Below are positions 52,351-61,686 of a stretch of 64,000 nt of DNA, one piece after another (positions within the stretch are counted from its first letter, which is position 1; each line of letters begins with the position of its first letter). Under the pieces are notes generated by a model. The model had not been told where the DNA came from, did not search any database, and saw only the letters and a program-made list of their open reading frames with translations. Where the stretch lies: positions 4,821,266-4,885,265 of the forward strand of contig OY282444.1 of assembly GCA_958296125.1 (NCBI GenBank). Reading direction: 5' to 3'. Both the position numbers and the translations under genes were made by a program. The DNA comes from an uncultured Poribacteria bacterium (lineage in GTDB: Bacteria > Poribacteria > WGA-4E > PCPOR2b).

Positions 52351-53580
52351 ATGCAATTTGATCTGTTAATCAAGGGTGGTGATGTTGTAGATCCAGGGGG
52401 TGGTTACAGTGGCAGGCTTGATGTTGCGATTAAGCGCAATCACATTGCAGCCGTTGACGCTAATATTCCAGCAGAGTCTGCCGCTCGCGTTATTGATGCT
52501 GGCGGTCAATTTGTGACACCGGGGTTGGTCGATCTCCATACCCATGTCTACCACGGTGTCGGTTATTTCGGCATCCACGCGGATACGGTGGCAGCGCGTA
52601 GCGGAGTGACCACTTGGCTTGATGTGGGATCTTCAGGTGCCTACAATTTCCCCGGTTTTCGAGAGTTCATCGTCAATCCCTCTCAAGCCCGAATTTATGC
52701 GTTGCTCAATATTTCATCCATTGGCCTGACAGCGGGGTCATGGGAACTCGCCAACTTGGACTACTGTAATATCGATCTCTGCTGCAAAATGATAAATCTG
52801 AACCGTGATATAACGTTGGGGGTCAAAGCCCGTATAGATCAAAATCAAACCCGCGGTACAGGCATCGTTCCACTGACCTACGCACGAGAGGCAGCAGACC
52901 GCTGCGGACTCCCGCTGATGGTTCATATTGGCAATGGACCACCAGAGATTGTTGATGTCCTGAAGTATATGAAGCCTAATGATATACTGACCCACTGCTT
53001 TACCGGTGGAAATATGCGAATCATCGACGACTCAGGCAAGCTCCGAGATGAGGCAAAACAGGTTTGGGACAGTGGTGTGGTGATGGACATCGGGCATGGA
53101 GCCGGTTCTTTCTCCTTTGAAACGGCGGAAGCACTGATGAGCGTGGGCTATAAGCCGGATGTCATTTCGTCCGATATTCACCAAGTCAGCATTCACGGAC
53201 CTATGTTTGACATGCCAACCTGCTTGAGCAAGTTCATGCTGTTGGGGATGAGTTTTGCGGATGTGATCCAAGCCTCAACCGAGTGCCCCGCTCAGGTGAT
53301 GGGGCTGCAAGACGAGATTGGGACGCTTAAACCGGGTGCCTTGGCAGATGTGGCACTATTTCGCATCGAATCAGGAGATTTTACCTTTTATGATGTCCGG
53401 ATGAATGAGCGGGCGGGTAAACAGTTAGTACGCAACACCTTGACCATTGTCGACGGGCGCGAGTTACCTGTCACAACCGAGCGACCGCCAGCACCGTGGT
53501 TTGAATTGAGCGAAGCCCACCGTACACTCATCGAACGCAATCACACGCCGCAAGCGTTCGATCCTAAATCAGGGGAGTGA
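52351..53580 (+). CDS. Amidohydrolase/deacetylase family metallohydrolase
   Basis: 409 residues of a dihydroorotase-like metallohydrolase. HxH in TPGLVDLHTHVYHG, a probable carboxylated Lys in ITLGVKARID, His in PLMVHIGNGPP, DILTHCFTG, and the Asp in ISSDIHQVS. IGTLKPGALADVALFRIE closes the barrel. The layout fits the EF_0837/AHA_3915-type family with deacetylase or isoaspartyl-dipeptidase-like activities. GAGGTG precedes the ATG. It is followed by a truncated SDR gene 10 nt on. Confidence 0.92.
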   Translation: MQFDLLIKGGDVVDPGGGYSGRLDVAIKRNHIAAVDANIPAESAARVIDAGGQFVTPGLVDLHTHVYHGVGYFGIHADTVAARSGVTTWLDVGSSGAYNFPGFREFIVNPSQARIYALLNISSIGLTAGSWELANLDYCNIDLCCKMINLNRDITLGVKARIDQNQTRGTGIVPLTYAREAADRCGLPLMVHIGNGPPEIVDVLKYMKPNDILTHCFTGGNMRIIDDSGKLRDEAKQVWDSGVVMDIGHGAGSFSFETAEALMSVGYKPDVISSDIHQVSIHGPMFDMPTCLSKFMLLGMSFADVIQASTECPAQVMGLQDEIGTLKPGALADVALFRIESGDFTFYDVRMNERAGKQLVRNTLTIVDGRELPVTTERPPAPWFELSEAHRTLIERNHTPQAFDPKSGE

Positions 53581-53590
53581 GGTATTCAAT

Positions 53591-54034
53591 ATGTCACCAA
53601 ATCTATACGGTATGAGCCGCTTTCAGAATAAAATTGCCTTGGTAACGGGTGGGGCTTCAGGTATCGGCAGAGCAACAGCAAACCGCTTGGCAGCTGAAGG
53701 CGCACAGGTCATCATCGCGGACAACAACCCAGACATGGCAAACAAGACTGTCGCAGAAATAGAACAGTCCGGCGGCGTTGCGGTTTATATGGAGGTCAAT
53801 TTGGCAGATGACACCGCCGTTGAAGCGGTTGGTCGTAACGTCGCCGAACAATTCCCTCTTCTCGGGGGCTTGTCTTCTTGTTCCCTATACCTCAAATGCC
53901 GAGATCCCTCAGGTTGTAATCCTTCACGATGTTTTCCCTCGCCGCTTCGTTCCATTGGTTTTCATCATCTTTTCCAACCATGGGCTGGTAAACGTAGCGA
54001 GGCTCATGGGGGAAGTGCTGCTGCCGAGCATTGA
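53591..54034 (+). pseudogene. Truncated SDR dehydrogenase
   Basis: The first 90 codons are clear SDR sequence: IALVTGGASGIGRATA (TGxxxGIG cofactor loop), ADNNPDMANKTV and VNLADDTAVEAVGRNVAEQF. After about 53863 the homology stops and the frame continues as antisense of the convergent PhyH gene up to 54034. The NNAG, Ser and YxxxK parts are all missing, so the enzyme cannot work. The break point sits about 30 nt before the PhyH stop, marking a deletion or rearrangement junction. GAGGT precedes the ATG. Confidence 0.85.
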
Positions 54035-55034
54035 TGCCCACGGCAATCAAGCGGGACCTTTCAAAGATATGTTCTTCGTCGTAGACCACCGGGGCCTCAC
54101 CATACGTTGTTTCAAGGTTGAGAACGGAGGAGCGGCGATGGAACCCGAAGTTGACGGTCACTCGCCAGTCTGGCGACGTGTTTGGGAAAGAGGCGTGCAG
54201 TGCTTGGCGGTTGGCCATGACAACATCGCCGGGATCGCACACCATCGGTACTGCCCCGGGCAGACGGTCAGAGTCGTTGTTGGCTTCCACCATCCCTTTG
54301 ATGTCGAGTTTGCCCCGCTTGTGTGATCCGGGAAGCACCCAAACCCCGTTGACCGCGGTACTTCCATACAGTTGAGCCATGAAATTGAACCCGTGAGTGC
54401 CTTGATTCCAATCCGGCTTATCCCACTGTTTGGTCCCGTCCTGATGCCACGCCACAGATGCCCCCAACCCCGGCGGCTTGACGATTATGGACTCGGTGAA
54501 CGGGGTGAAATCCGGACCGTTAATCTGTTCTGCGACGGATAGTAGCTGCGGGTGGCCATAGAGCCTTAGGCAGGAGTCCATGAGTTGAAGCGGCCCTGAG
54601 ACAGAGGTAATCACAAAGTCCGGGGCATCAGCGGGTGGGGTAGGTTCGTTCATCCTCGCTGGATGACGACCGTTGTTTCTTGATGTCCCACCCACAGGGT
54701 CGCTCAACGGCTTTGCAAAATTGAAGCTGGATCGCGTAAACTCTGACCCGAGTGCTGGTCTGCCCTGTGAATCGACCTGTGCATCCTTCGTGTGCGGTGC
54801 TCGATCGAGTACGCGCTCAAAATCCTCCTGTAGGTCTTTGAGTTCTTCTGTGCTCAGTGCCCCTTCAAACACATAAAACCCGCAACGCCAATAGGCATCT
54901 GCAATATCTTTGTGCAGTGTGCCATCGGAGTTAAATCGAATGGGACCCCGATTGCCCAGTCCATAAGCCCTCCGTTCACCCTCTTGAACGTAAGCGGCCA
55001 TTGTCATTGCATCTTCTGCTTTATTTGTACTCAT
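53892..55034 (-). CDS. Phytanoyl-CoA dioxygenase (PhyH) family protein
   Basis: 380 residues. Iron ligands HxD in VAWHQDGTKQW, and the distal His-Arg region in NRQALHASFPNTSPDWRVTVNFGFHRR. NGVWVLPGSHKRGKLD is the usual Gly-Ser-His part. It is an Fe(II)/2-oxoglutarate hydroxylase of a small molecule. It is larger than the other PhyH (256 aa) and transcribed against the catabolic run. GAGGAG precedes the ATG. Its 3' end borders the truncated SDR, so it probably arrived with, or was kept after, the rearrangement there. Confidence 0.92.
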   Translation of the reverse strand: MSTNKAEDAMTMAAYVQEGERRAYGLGNRGPIRFNSDGTLHKDIADAYWRCGFYVFEGALSTEELKDLQEDFERVLDRAPHTKDAQVDSQGRPALGSEFTRSSFNFAKPLSDPVGGTSRNNGRHPARMNEPTPPADAPDFVITSVSGPLQLMDSCLRLYGHPQLLSVAEQINGPDFTPFTESIIVKPPGLGASVAWHQDGTKQWDKPDWNQGTHGFNFMAQLYGSTAVNGVWVLPGSHKRGKLDIKGMVEANNDSDRLPGAVPMVCDPGDVVMANRQALHASFPNTSPDWRVTVNFGFHRRSSVLNLETTYGEAPVVYDEEHIFERSRLIAVGINARQQHFPHEPRYVYQPMVGKDDENQWNEAARENIVKDYNLRDLGI

Positions 55035-55356
55035 CTGACTTTCTCCTCTGCGTGATGTGGTGGAATGAGTTGGGGGATTTCAATCCGTTCCCTATTTTGT
55101 TGGACACAGATTAAAGAATTTTCAACTTGAAATGTTCGGTGGTAACAGGGAAAATCAACTCAAGTCATTATACAACGCTCTCCGATTTAGATCAAGCGTA
55201 AAATAGTCGATTGCCCGCTTACAACGGTGTGACCGTTCAAGGGCTGCTGACGGATATATTTGTATCAAATGTTGCAAAAAAGCCATATAAAAGCGACAAT
55301 TCTGTAATATCAAAAATGTATAATCAGACCAGCTTAACGGAAATTGTCAGTCAGTC
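55035..55356. other. 322-bp gap without recognised features
   Basis: AT-rich stretch between the PhyH start and the next minus-strand gene end. I see no gene, repeat or clear terminator here. Confidence 0.6.
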
Positions 55357-55827
55357 TCATCTGCAACCCGCTGCTACCAAATGAACTGGGACATCGCTCA
55401 GGACTTCGTTAAGTGCTTTTGCTAAATTATCGGGGTCATCTGTCCCTATTCGATATCGCTTTCCACTCTTCATCTGCAGCTCAATCGCTGAGAAACCAGA
55501 AACATTGAAAAGCCACCCCCGAGGCGTTAATCTTATCCCCCAACCGTAGTACCACGGATTCTTGACCACACAGTACGCCTCAATGTCTTTCAACAGGAAA
55601 ACCTTACGGACGACTCTCATCCCAAATTGAATTTTAATCATCTGGTCATCAACTGCCACCGTCAAACGAGTAAATATCCCAAGAACGATAAGGATAATGA
55701 TCAGACTGGCCAAGGCAAACGGGTTAAAATCCGTCGCAATATTTAAATAGCCCACAAACAACACCACCCCACTATACAAGATGAGGGGGAAATAACCAAT
55801 CTGAGTATGTCTGTACTGTTTCATCAT
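55357..55827 (-). CDS. Small membrane protein with bacterial PH-like domain
   Basis: 156 residues. Two adjacent hydrophobic helices (about 12-30 and 36-54: YFPLILYSGVVLFVG and FALASLIIILIVLGIF) form a hairpin. They are followed by a beta-rich part (VAVDDQMIKIQFG, VFLLKDIEAYCVVK, GIRLTPRGWLFNV, IELQMKSGKRYRIGTDDPDNL) typical of bacterial PH-type domains. AAGGAG precedes the ATG. Role unknown; such proteins often support membrane stress functions. Confidence in the PH assignment is moderate. Confidence 0.7.
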   Translation of the reverse strand: MMKQYRHTQIGYFPLILYSGVVLFVGYLNIATDFNPFALASLIIILIVLGIFTRLTVAVDDQMIKIQFGMRVVRKVFLLKDIEAYCVVKNPWYYGWGIRLTPRGWLFNVSGFSAIELQMKSGKRYRIGTDDPDNLAKALNEVLSDVPVHLVAAGCR

Positions 55828-55913
55828 TACTGATTCTATCTCCTTGTTACGACTATCGTATGAGTCCGCCTAACTATTCGGGAGGGGACTGGCTCCCTGG
55901 GGATTCACCCAAA

Positions 55914-56942
55914 TTATCGCCAATGGAGATCGAAATAATCGTAACTGGTCGAGGTAATCTGCCGCATTTTACCCGTTTCAACATCTAAGGTGAAGATTTC
56001 GCTGGTTCGTCGCCCGCCCGGATCGCGCCCGATAAATGCGACCTGACTCCCGTCCGGACACCACGTTGCATCCCGTCCTTTGTAAAGGCTCAGATTCAGA
56101 TAGCTCTTAAATCGTCCCTTCTCTACAGCGGCGACGCAGATTTCGCCCGACGCATAAAACAGGATCTGCTTACCATCCGGTGACCATTCCTCTATCTTTT
56201 GACACGGCGGCTCGTCGTGCTGGAGAAACCATGAGCCGGTCATACCGACGACATCCGGTTCTGCCAACGCCAGGAACCCATCTGTCTTAAACGCTATCCA
56301 TTTGCGATCCGGTGCCCACTCGGGCCATCTGATTCCTTCCGGCAACGCTTCAATCAGTCTGTTTTTCGGTTCTTTGACCTGATCACCTTTCGCATTCCAG
56401 TGAAGCCAGCCCTCCGCCCACCGGCGAGTTCTCCACCGCTTTGTCGATTTCCCATCAATCTTTACGACCCAGTTTTCGAGTCGATCCTTCGCACGATCAA
56501 TTTCAACCACAACGAGAACCGCGTGACTTAACGGAGACCACCAGAAATCGTGGATGCGATGCTGTTTCTTGACGAACAGCTCGTTCTCGGTGCCATCTCC
56601 CTGCATCATATAGAGCGATTCCGCTCCATCAACCCCGGATATGTAAGCAATTTTTCTTCTGTCCGGGGACCATCGGGGCCTGCGGGAAAGCCCGTCGTCC
56701 GTGAGTTGCCGGAAATCTGTTCCGTCCGGATTCATCGTGCAGACATTATACTGATAGAACTCCCACCATTTGGTTGTCCCCCGACCTTTCTCCAGCGTCC
56801 TCGTTGCTGCTCGGAAACCATTCCGATTTTCCAACGGTTTGCGGATGGCAAAAACTAATTTTCCCACCTCGTCCTGTCCTGACGCAGCACCACCTACCAT
56901 GACAACTAGTATAAACGCACCAATTACCCATTTTACACGCAT
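55914..56942 (-). CDS. Secreted TolB-like beta-propeller protein
   Basis: 342 residues with a signal peptide (WVIGAFILVVMVGGAASGQ). PD40-type repeats are visible: RRPRWSPDRRKIAYISGVDG, IRWPEWAPDRKWIAFKTDG, EWSPDGKQILFYASG and TWCPDGSQVAFIGRD. TolB-like propellers sit in the periplasm and bind proteins or peptides. The N-terminal TolB domain is absent. AAAGG precedes the ATG. No Tol/Pal gene is near, so it is not TolB itself. Confidence 0.85.
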   Translation of the reverse strand: MRVKWVIGAFILVVMVGGAASGQDEVGKLVFAIRKPLENRNGFRAATRTLEKGRGTTKWWEFYQYNVCTMNPDGTDFRQLTDDGLSRRPRWSPDRRKIAYISGVDGAESLYMMQGDGTENELFVKKQHRIHDFWWSPLSHAVLVVVEIDRAKDRLENWVVKIDGKSTKRWRTRRWAEGWLHWNAKGDQVKEPKNRLIEALPEGIRWPEWAPDRKWIAFKTDGFLALAEPDVVGMTGSWFLQHDEPPCQKIEEWSPDGKQILFYASGEICVAAVEKGRFKSYLNLSLYKGRDATWCPDGSQVAFIGRDPGGRRTSEIFTLDVETGKMRQITSTSYDYFDLHWR

Positions 56943-57218
56943 ACGATAACCTTTCTAAGAATAATGCGGCATCCGTGCCCCGATCAACCGCCGTTGTCTT
57001 CAATCCGTGCCCTAATAAAAAGGAAACTGAAAACATTAGACGCAGAGAGGGGAGTGAGGTCTAGAGGTTGTTTCAAGCCTTACTTCTATTTTGATCGGGT
57101 TAGCAGTTGAAACTAATCAGGATTGCAGGATTCTTAGAATTCCTTTCAGTTGCGTCCAGTTTCATCTGGGCGATTTTCAGCTTAGTTCCTTTGAGCACAG
57201 CGAGGGCGGCTTTTATGC

Positions 57219-57416
57219 CTAGCTTTGGGTCTTGATTGTCCAACCCGTGAAAGCCTTATCTACAATTTTTGACAAGGCGGCGGCTTGTACTTGTCTGAGG
57301 CTTTCTTTCGCTTTTTTTAGTTCTTCCATAAGGTGCTCGTCAGGGTTTTGCCTGCCTAGGACCGTATGTCGTAGGACTCCGTTTTCGTCTGCCGCTTCCT
57401 GTTTTCGTTTAGACAT
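57219..57416 (-). CDS. Small hypothetical protein
   Basis: 65 residues, mostly charged and helical (HLMEELKKAKESLRQVQ). It has a strong AGGAGG 7 nt before the ATG, which supports it as a real gene. I recognise no family. It may be a small coiled-coil regulator. Confidence 0.5.
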   Translation of the reverse strand: MSKRKQEAADENGVLRHTVLGRQNPDEHLMEELKKAKESLRQVQAAALSKIVDKAFTGWTIKTQS

Positions 57417-57426
57417 TTGTACTCCT

Positions 57427-57824
57427 CCTTTAGAATTTTCAACTTTTTTACAGGTTACTTTTTTTTCGTCGGGATAGTAAGGTTACAATAAACTTGCCAC
57501 TCTTTCCAGTCCCACCTTTTTCATTGGGTCAATATTAATATAGCAATTTCCATGCCATAAACTTTCAGGGCCCCCTTTTCGTCGGGACAGTAGTTGAACC
57601 CCCCTATTCTCTTGTGGGATTTGCCGAAATAGCGGACGATATCAATCTGACGCTGTAACTTGCCTGTGACGAACCGTTTGGCAATTTCTCATCTGTGCTC
57701 ATCATGATAGGCGGCGAGTTGTTCGCGTGTTTGTCGCACATTTCTGTTGACATTTGTATATACATGATGTATCTTAACGTGGATTCCAAAAGGAGGCATT
57801 TTGCAACGAAGGGAGCATCTTCAG
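57427..57824. other. About 400-bp gap without credible gene
   Basis: It contains a direct repeat of TTTTCGTCGGGA(T/C)AGTA at about 57474 and 57576. A minus-strand frame at 57604-57837 has no ribosome site and no homology I can see. Confidence 0.5.
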
Positions 57825-57926
57825 ATGTCCAACACAACCACGGCTAAGGGAACAGATGCCAAGGTGGAGTTCATTATACCCATTCTAAGGGTCAGGAATC
57901 TCTCCGCGAGCATTGATTACTATTGA
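57825..57926 (+). pseudogene. N-terminal remnant of a glyoxalase/VOC protein
   Basis: From ATG 57825 the frame reads 33 residues ending IIPILRVRNLSASIDYY, then TGA. PVLRVRDLxxSIDYY is the opening strand-helix of vicinal-oxygen-chelate (glyoxalase/bleomycin-resistance) proteins, normally followed by a further 100 residues. Nothing in the three frames after the stop continues it, so the gene was cut. Confidence 0.65.
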
Positions 57927-57994
57927 AAAGATGGAACTTTAACTAATCCAACAGAGAGCATAGATAAATTGTCATCGCACGAAAGGTGGAGGAC

Positions 57995-58029
57995 GTTTGT
58001 AACCAATGAGAGGTTACAAACCCTTTTTC
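57995..58029 (+). terminator. Hairpin with T-run ahead of the MoxR-type cluster
   Basis: GTTTGTAACC (57995-58004) and GGTTACAAAC (58012-58021) form a perfect 10-bp stem with a 7-nt loop, followed by CCTTTTT. It lies 20 nt before the ATG at 58049, so it could end transcripts from the left or act as an attenuator. Confidence 0.6.
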
Positions 58030-58048
58030 GATTAACAGGAGGGTTTTC

Positions 58049-59425
58049 ATGAACACTGACAATAAGGCAATCCGTAAATTCAGAATCAAAATGGCGGCAC
58101 TCCTGATCCTCAAGAAGACACTCGCTGTCGTAACCGTTTGGGGACTTCTCTGGGGGACGATCGTCATTGTCCTCCGTGCAGCGATTGGGATGCCCCGCTT
58201 GATCCTATTAGGTGGCGGCATCGGTCTAATACTGGCGATCGGCTGCGCGGTCGTGTTGGCATTGCGTCAAATCCCCACGCGAACTACCCTCCGAGCTAGC
58301 CTCGACAAATACAGTGGTGCTGGCGGCCTGATGATGGCAGCGGAAACGGTAGAACTAGGCAACTGGCGAAAACGGCTGCCATCGATTCATACACCCCGTC
58401 TGCGCTGGCGCGGCGGAGGCTCTTGGGCACGCTTCGCAGGCACTGTCCTATTCGTTTGCATCAGTTTTCTGATACCGCAGCGTTTTGTAGAAATCTCTAA
58501 AGCAAACCCCCTTGATATTAGCGAGGAGGTGAACCAATTGGCGGATGGGATCGATGTACTCGAGGAAGAGGAGATTATCGAGTTAGCCGAAGCTGAGACG
58601 CTCGAAGAAAAACTTGCTCAACTCCAAGCGGAAGCTTCGGGCGAGGATCCAGTCAAGACGTGGGAATCCCTCGACCATCTAGCGGATACCCTCTCCCAAG
58701 AGTCGGCGGATGCCGCGCAGGATGCCTTGAGCGAAACGGAGCGTCTTACTGAGGCAGAAACCTTGTCCGAGGGGTTGATACACGAGGGGTCGGAGATGGA
58801 TACTGCGCTTTTGGCGGAGTCAATGGCAACGCTATCCGGATTAGTTCAGGAGGCTGCTCAAGAGAATGCGTTGCTCGCAGCACAGCTTGCGAATCTGGAA
58901 GACGATGCAAATTCACTCACTCTTGAACAGCTCAAAGAAATTTCTGCAGCGTTGCGCTTTACCAAACGCGACATCAATGACCGATTGGCGAAACTTTATA
59001 CGGCCAATCTGATTGATTTGGAAACGCTCAAAGCGTCTGAGAAACTTGGGCAATGCAATAGTGATGGACTTGCTGCATTTCTCGACGAGAACGCAAATAG
59101 CATGTCAGTAGCCCAGGGTATTGAGGGGTGGTGTCGGGGCGGCATCAATCGGGGGCGCGGCGATGCACCCATGACTTGGAACGATGGCACCACAGAGGAG
59201 GGTGCGAAGTTCAAAGCGGAAGCCCTCCCGCTATCAGACATCGCCTCCCTTGAGGACAGTGAACTCATGGGGCTTAGCATCGGGGCACCATCGGTCGAGA
59301 CCTCCAATCTTCGGCCGGAATCGGGTGGACTCCGCGGCGCGACCGCTGGCGGCGGTTCATCTTTTACCCAAACCGTTCTACCGCGTCATAAAGGGGCGGT
59401 TAAACGGTATTTTGAAAGGCCTTGA
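58049..59425 (+). CDS. Acidic membrane protein of unknown function
   Basis: 458 residues. Two N-terminal membrane helices (about 22-44 and 50-70) and a third near 128-145. A long Glu/Ala/Leu-rich region (about 165-330) looks coiled-coil. The C-terminal VLPRHKGAVKRYFERP recalls the end of proteins encoded in planctomycete-type MoxR/VWA operons. It is probably an inner-membrane scaffold with a large soluble part. AGGAGG precedes the ATG. It is followed by GPP34 and MoxR genes, all on the plus strand. Family not recognised with certainty. Confidence 0.75.
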   Translation: MNTDNKAIRKFRIKMAALLILKKTLAVVTVWGLLWGTIVIVLRAAIGMPRLILLGGGIGLILAIGCAVVLALRQIPTRTTLRASLDKYSGAGGLMMAAETVELGNWRKRLPSIHTPRLRWRGGGSWARFAGTVLFVCISFLIPQRFVEISKANPLDISEEVNQLADGIDVLEEEEIIELAEAETLEEKLAQLQAEASGEDPVKTWESLDHLADTLSQESADAAQDALSETERLTEAETLSEGLIHEGSEMDTALLAESMATLSGLVQEAAQENALLAAQLANLEDDANSLTLEQLKEISAALRFTKRDINDRLAKLYTANLIDLETLKASEKLGQCNSDGLAAFLDENANSMSVAQGIEGWCRGGINRGRGDAPMTWNDGTTEEGAKFKAEALPLSDIASLEDSELMGLSIGAPSVETSNLRPESGGLRGATAGGGSSFTQTVLPRHKGAVKRYFERP

Positions 59426-59530
59426 CGCACACTGTAAAGGATTCATTGGAACGGTTCTTAGAGAAAAGTTATAAAGAAAACTCAATTCGCGCTTTGCATT
59501 GAAAACAGCGATTGCGAGGGCCCTGAAAAA

Positions 59531-60220
59531 ATGACCCTAGATTCAAAGCCTTTATTCTTGCACGAAGAGATTATGCTTTTGGCACTCCACAATGACAAAG
59601 GCACTATTGCGACGAACTATCCAGAGTACGCGGTTGCCGGCGCGGTTTTAGCGGAATTGCTGCTTGACCGCCGGATTTCAGTTGATGGCACACGGAAGCA
59701 ATTGGTTGGACTGCAAAACACAAATCCAACAGGTGAACCGATTATTGACGCGTGTTTGGCGAAAATGAGAACGGCAAGGAGACGTACATCCTTGAAGAAC
59801 TGGGTCTCTCGATTGGGGGACATAAAAAAACTTAAACACAGGGTTGCACAGCAGCTCTGCAAACGAGGGATTCTCCGGGCGAGCGAGGATGCGGTGCTAT
59901 TCATCTTCACGCGAAAGGTCTATCCAGAAATAAACGCTGCCCCGGAAAGAGAGATTGTGGAACGAATACGTGCGGCAATATTTACCGATGATGACTCGCT
60001 GGATCCACGGACGGTCATACTGATCTCATTGGCAAACGGTGCTGACCTATTGAGTAAAATGTTTGGACGCAAGCAGATCCGGGCTCGCAAGAGACGGATT
60101 AAACAAATAGTTGATGGCGAGATGACTGGTAAGGCAACTAAAGAAATCATTGAGGCCTGTCAGGTAGCGATGATAGTGGCAGCCACAATGCCTGCGATTG
60201 TTACTACTGTTACTAACTAG
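59531..60220 (+). CDS. GPP34 (GOLPH3-like) family protein
   Basis: 229 residues. LFLHEEIMLLALHNDKGTI at the N-terminus, YAVAGAVLAELLLDRRISV, then RGILRASEDAVLFIFTRKVYPEIN and VILISLANGADLLSKMF match the GPP34 layout. In eukaryotes GOLPH3 binds phosphatidylinositol 4-phosphate on the Golgi; bacterial members are poorly understood and may bind membranes. The ribosome site is weak. Its position between a membrane protein and MoxR is unusual and suggests an envelope role. Confidence 0.85.
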   Translation: MTLDSKPLFLHEEIMLLALHNDKGTIATNYPEYAVAGAVLAELLLDRRISVDGTRKQLVGLQNTNPTGEPIIDACLAKMRTARRRTSLKNWVSRLGDIKKLKHRVAQQLCKRGILRASEDAVLFIFTRKVYPEINAAPEREIVERIRAAIFTDDDSLDPRTVILISLANGADLLSKMFGRKQIRARKRRIKQIVDGEMTGKATKEIIEACQVAMIVAATMPAIVTTVTN

Positions 60221-60344
60221 CACGAGCACGGGGCATTAGGTGATGTCCTGCTGATGGCAAACTATGCAAAGCAGCCGAGTTTTTCCAAAAAACTGGGTTG
60301 CTCTGGGCAGCTTCACTACCGATCTATACCATATCTAAACAATC

Positions 60345-61394
60345 ATGCCAGATAACAAGCAATCTGAGAGCCTACTTCAGCCTGAAGAACTGAGCCCCGC
60401 CGTTGAACTCACAGCAAAGGTGCTGGCAGAACTGGATCGCGTCCTGCTAGGGCGTTCTGCGCTCCATCACATGGTGATCGTCGGCATCCTGAGTCAAGGA
60501 CACATCCTGCTTGAAGGGGTGCCGGGTGTCGGTAAAACCGCGCTCGTCAAAGCGTTGGGTCAGTTGCTCAGTCTCGACTTTAATCGGGTGCAGTTTACGC
60601 CTGACCTGATGCCGGGTGATATCGTCGGCACGCATATCTTGCAGCAAACCCCGGCGGGGAAACGTGAGATGAGCTTCCAAGCGGGCCCAGTATTCACAAA
60701 CATCCTACTCGCCGATGAGATAAACCGCGCTTCCCCGAAGACACAATCTGCCTTGCTTGAAGCGATGCAGGAGCGCTCCGTCACCCTACTCGGCAATACT
60801 CGCTCTCTCCCCAGTCCCTTTTTTGTCCTTGCTTCTCAAAACCCGATTGAGTTAGAGGGAACATACCCGCTTCCAGAGGCGCAGTTGGATCGATTCCTGT
60901 TCAAACTCATCGTTCCCCATGCCGATGTCGAGGTGCTCGACGACATCATCTCAACCCGCCGACGTGGCGAACCACCTGCCCCTACATGGTCAATGAGTGC
61001 TGAGCAGCTCCATCAGTTATTTGATGTGATGGATCGGATTTTTCTACCCAAGCCAGTCTCGCGTTACATCTCACGTTTGACAGCTTCCACCCATCCGAAT
61101 GCACCTGAAGCCACTGAAGAGGTAAAAAAATATGTTACATACGCTGCCTCACCGCGGGCGGCGATTGCAATGGCGGAAGCGTCACGGGCTTCTGCGTTGC
61201 TCGCGGGTCGCCCGACCGTTGGATTCGAGGATGTGAAAGTGGTCGCTGCAGCCGTGCTAAACCATCGCGTGATTCTGAATTATCAAGCCCGCTTTGACAG
61301 CGTGGATACCTTTGCGGTTGTGGATAGCCTCCTCACTGCTCTCGACGAAACTGACCTAAATCTGCCTGATGATCTAGAAATTCATTCAGCGTGA
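60345..61394 (+). CDS. MoxR-family AAA+ ATPase
   Basis: 349 residues. Walker A GVPGVGKTAL (58-67), Walker B ILLADEINRASPKTQSALLEAMQE, sensor 1 in FFVLASQNPIE, and sensor 2-like SPRAAIAMAEASRASAL. MoxR ATPases act as chaperones that activate VWA-type or DUF58 protein partners, often for envelope or metal-cofactor tasks. The usual DUF58 gene does not follow; a PIN remnant and a large membrane protein do. A VWA protein is encoded at 4279 far away. Confidence 0.94.
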   Translation: MPDNKQSESLLQPEELSPAVELTAKVLAELDRVLLGRSALHHMVIVGILSQGHILLEGVPGVGKTALVKALGQLLSLDFNRVQFTPDLMPGDIVGTHILQQTPAGKREMSFQAGPVFTNILLADEINRASPKTQSALLEAMQERSVTLLGNTRSLPSPFFVLASQNPIELEGTYPLPEAQLDRFLFKLIVPHADVEVLDDIISTRRRGEPPAPTWSMSAEQLHQLFDVMDRIFLPKPVSRYISRLTASTHPNAPEATEEVKKYVTYAASPRAAIAMAEASRASALLAGRPTVGFEDVKVVAAAVLNHRVILNYQARFDSVDTFAVVDSLLTALDETDLNLPDDLEIHSA

Positions 61395-61420
61395 GTTTAT
61401 CGTAATCTTCCGATCTAAGG

Positions 61421-61440
61421 CCCCATCCTTTAGGGTGGGG
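61421..61440. repeat. Hairpin after moxR, possible IS605-type end
   Basis: CCCCATCC TTTA GGGTGGGG makes an 8-bp stem with one G-T wobble and a TTTA loop. It lacks a T-run, so it is a poor terminator. Hairpins of this shape are found at IS200/IS605 ends. Confidence 0.45.
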
Positions 61441-61464
61441 ATACAGATTGGCAAACGGTAGTGA

Positions 61465-61644
61465 GTCAAAGAATGGAAGCAACTTATCGTTAATTATGGC
61501 GTGTCAGGTGTTCAGGTTTACGACGCTCGATTGGTTGCTGCAATGGTTTCGCATGACGTAACCCATATCTTGACCTTCAATACAGCAGATTTTGCGCGCT
61601 ACGTCCCCGCAAGCATTGTAGCTGTAGCCCCCTCAACGGTTTAG
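61465..61644 (+). pseudogene. C-terminal remnant of a VapC-like PIN domain
   Basis: Sixty codons with no start (two stop codons lie directly before) read VQVYDARLVAAMVSHDVTHI then LTFNTADFARY to a TAG. The DARLVAAM...TFNTADFAR pattern carries the third and fourth acidic residues of PIN-domain RNases. The N-terminal half with the first Asp is gone, and no antitoxin gene is seen. It is a dead toxin fragment. Confidence 0.75.
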
Positions 61645-61686
61645 CACTTGCGACAGTGAAACATTAGTTTCTATAACCAACTTAAC

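Noticed and set aside
57604-57837. 77-codon minus-strand frame
   Set aside because: No ribosome site, no homology, and it overlaps the VOC remnant on the other strand.
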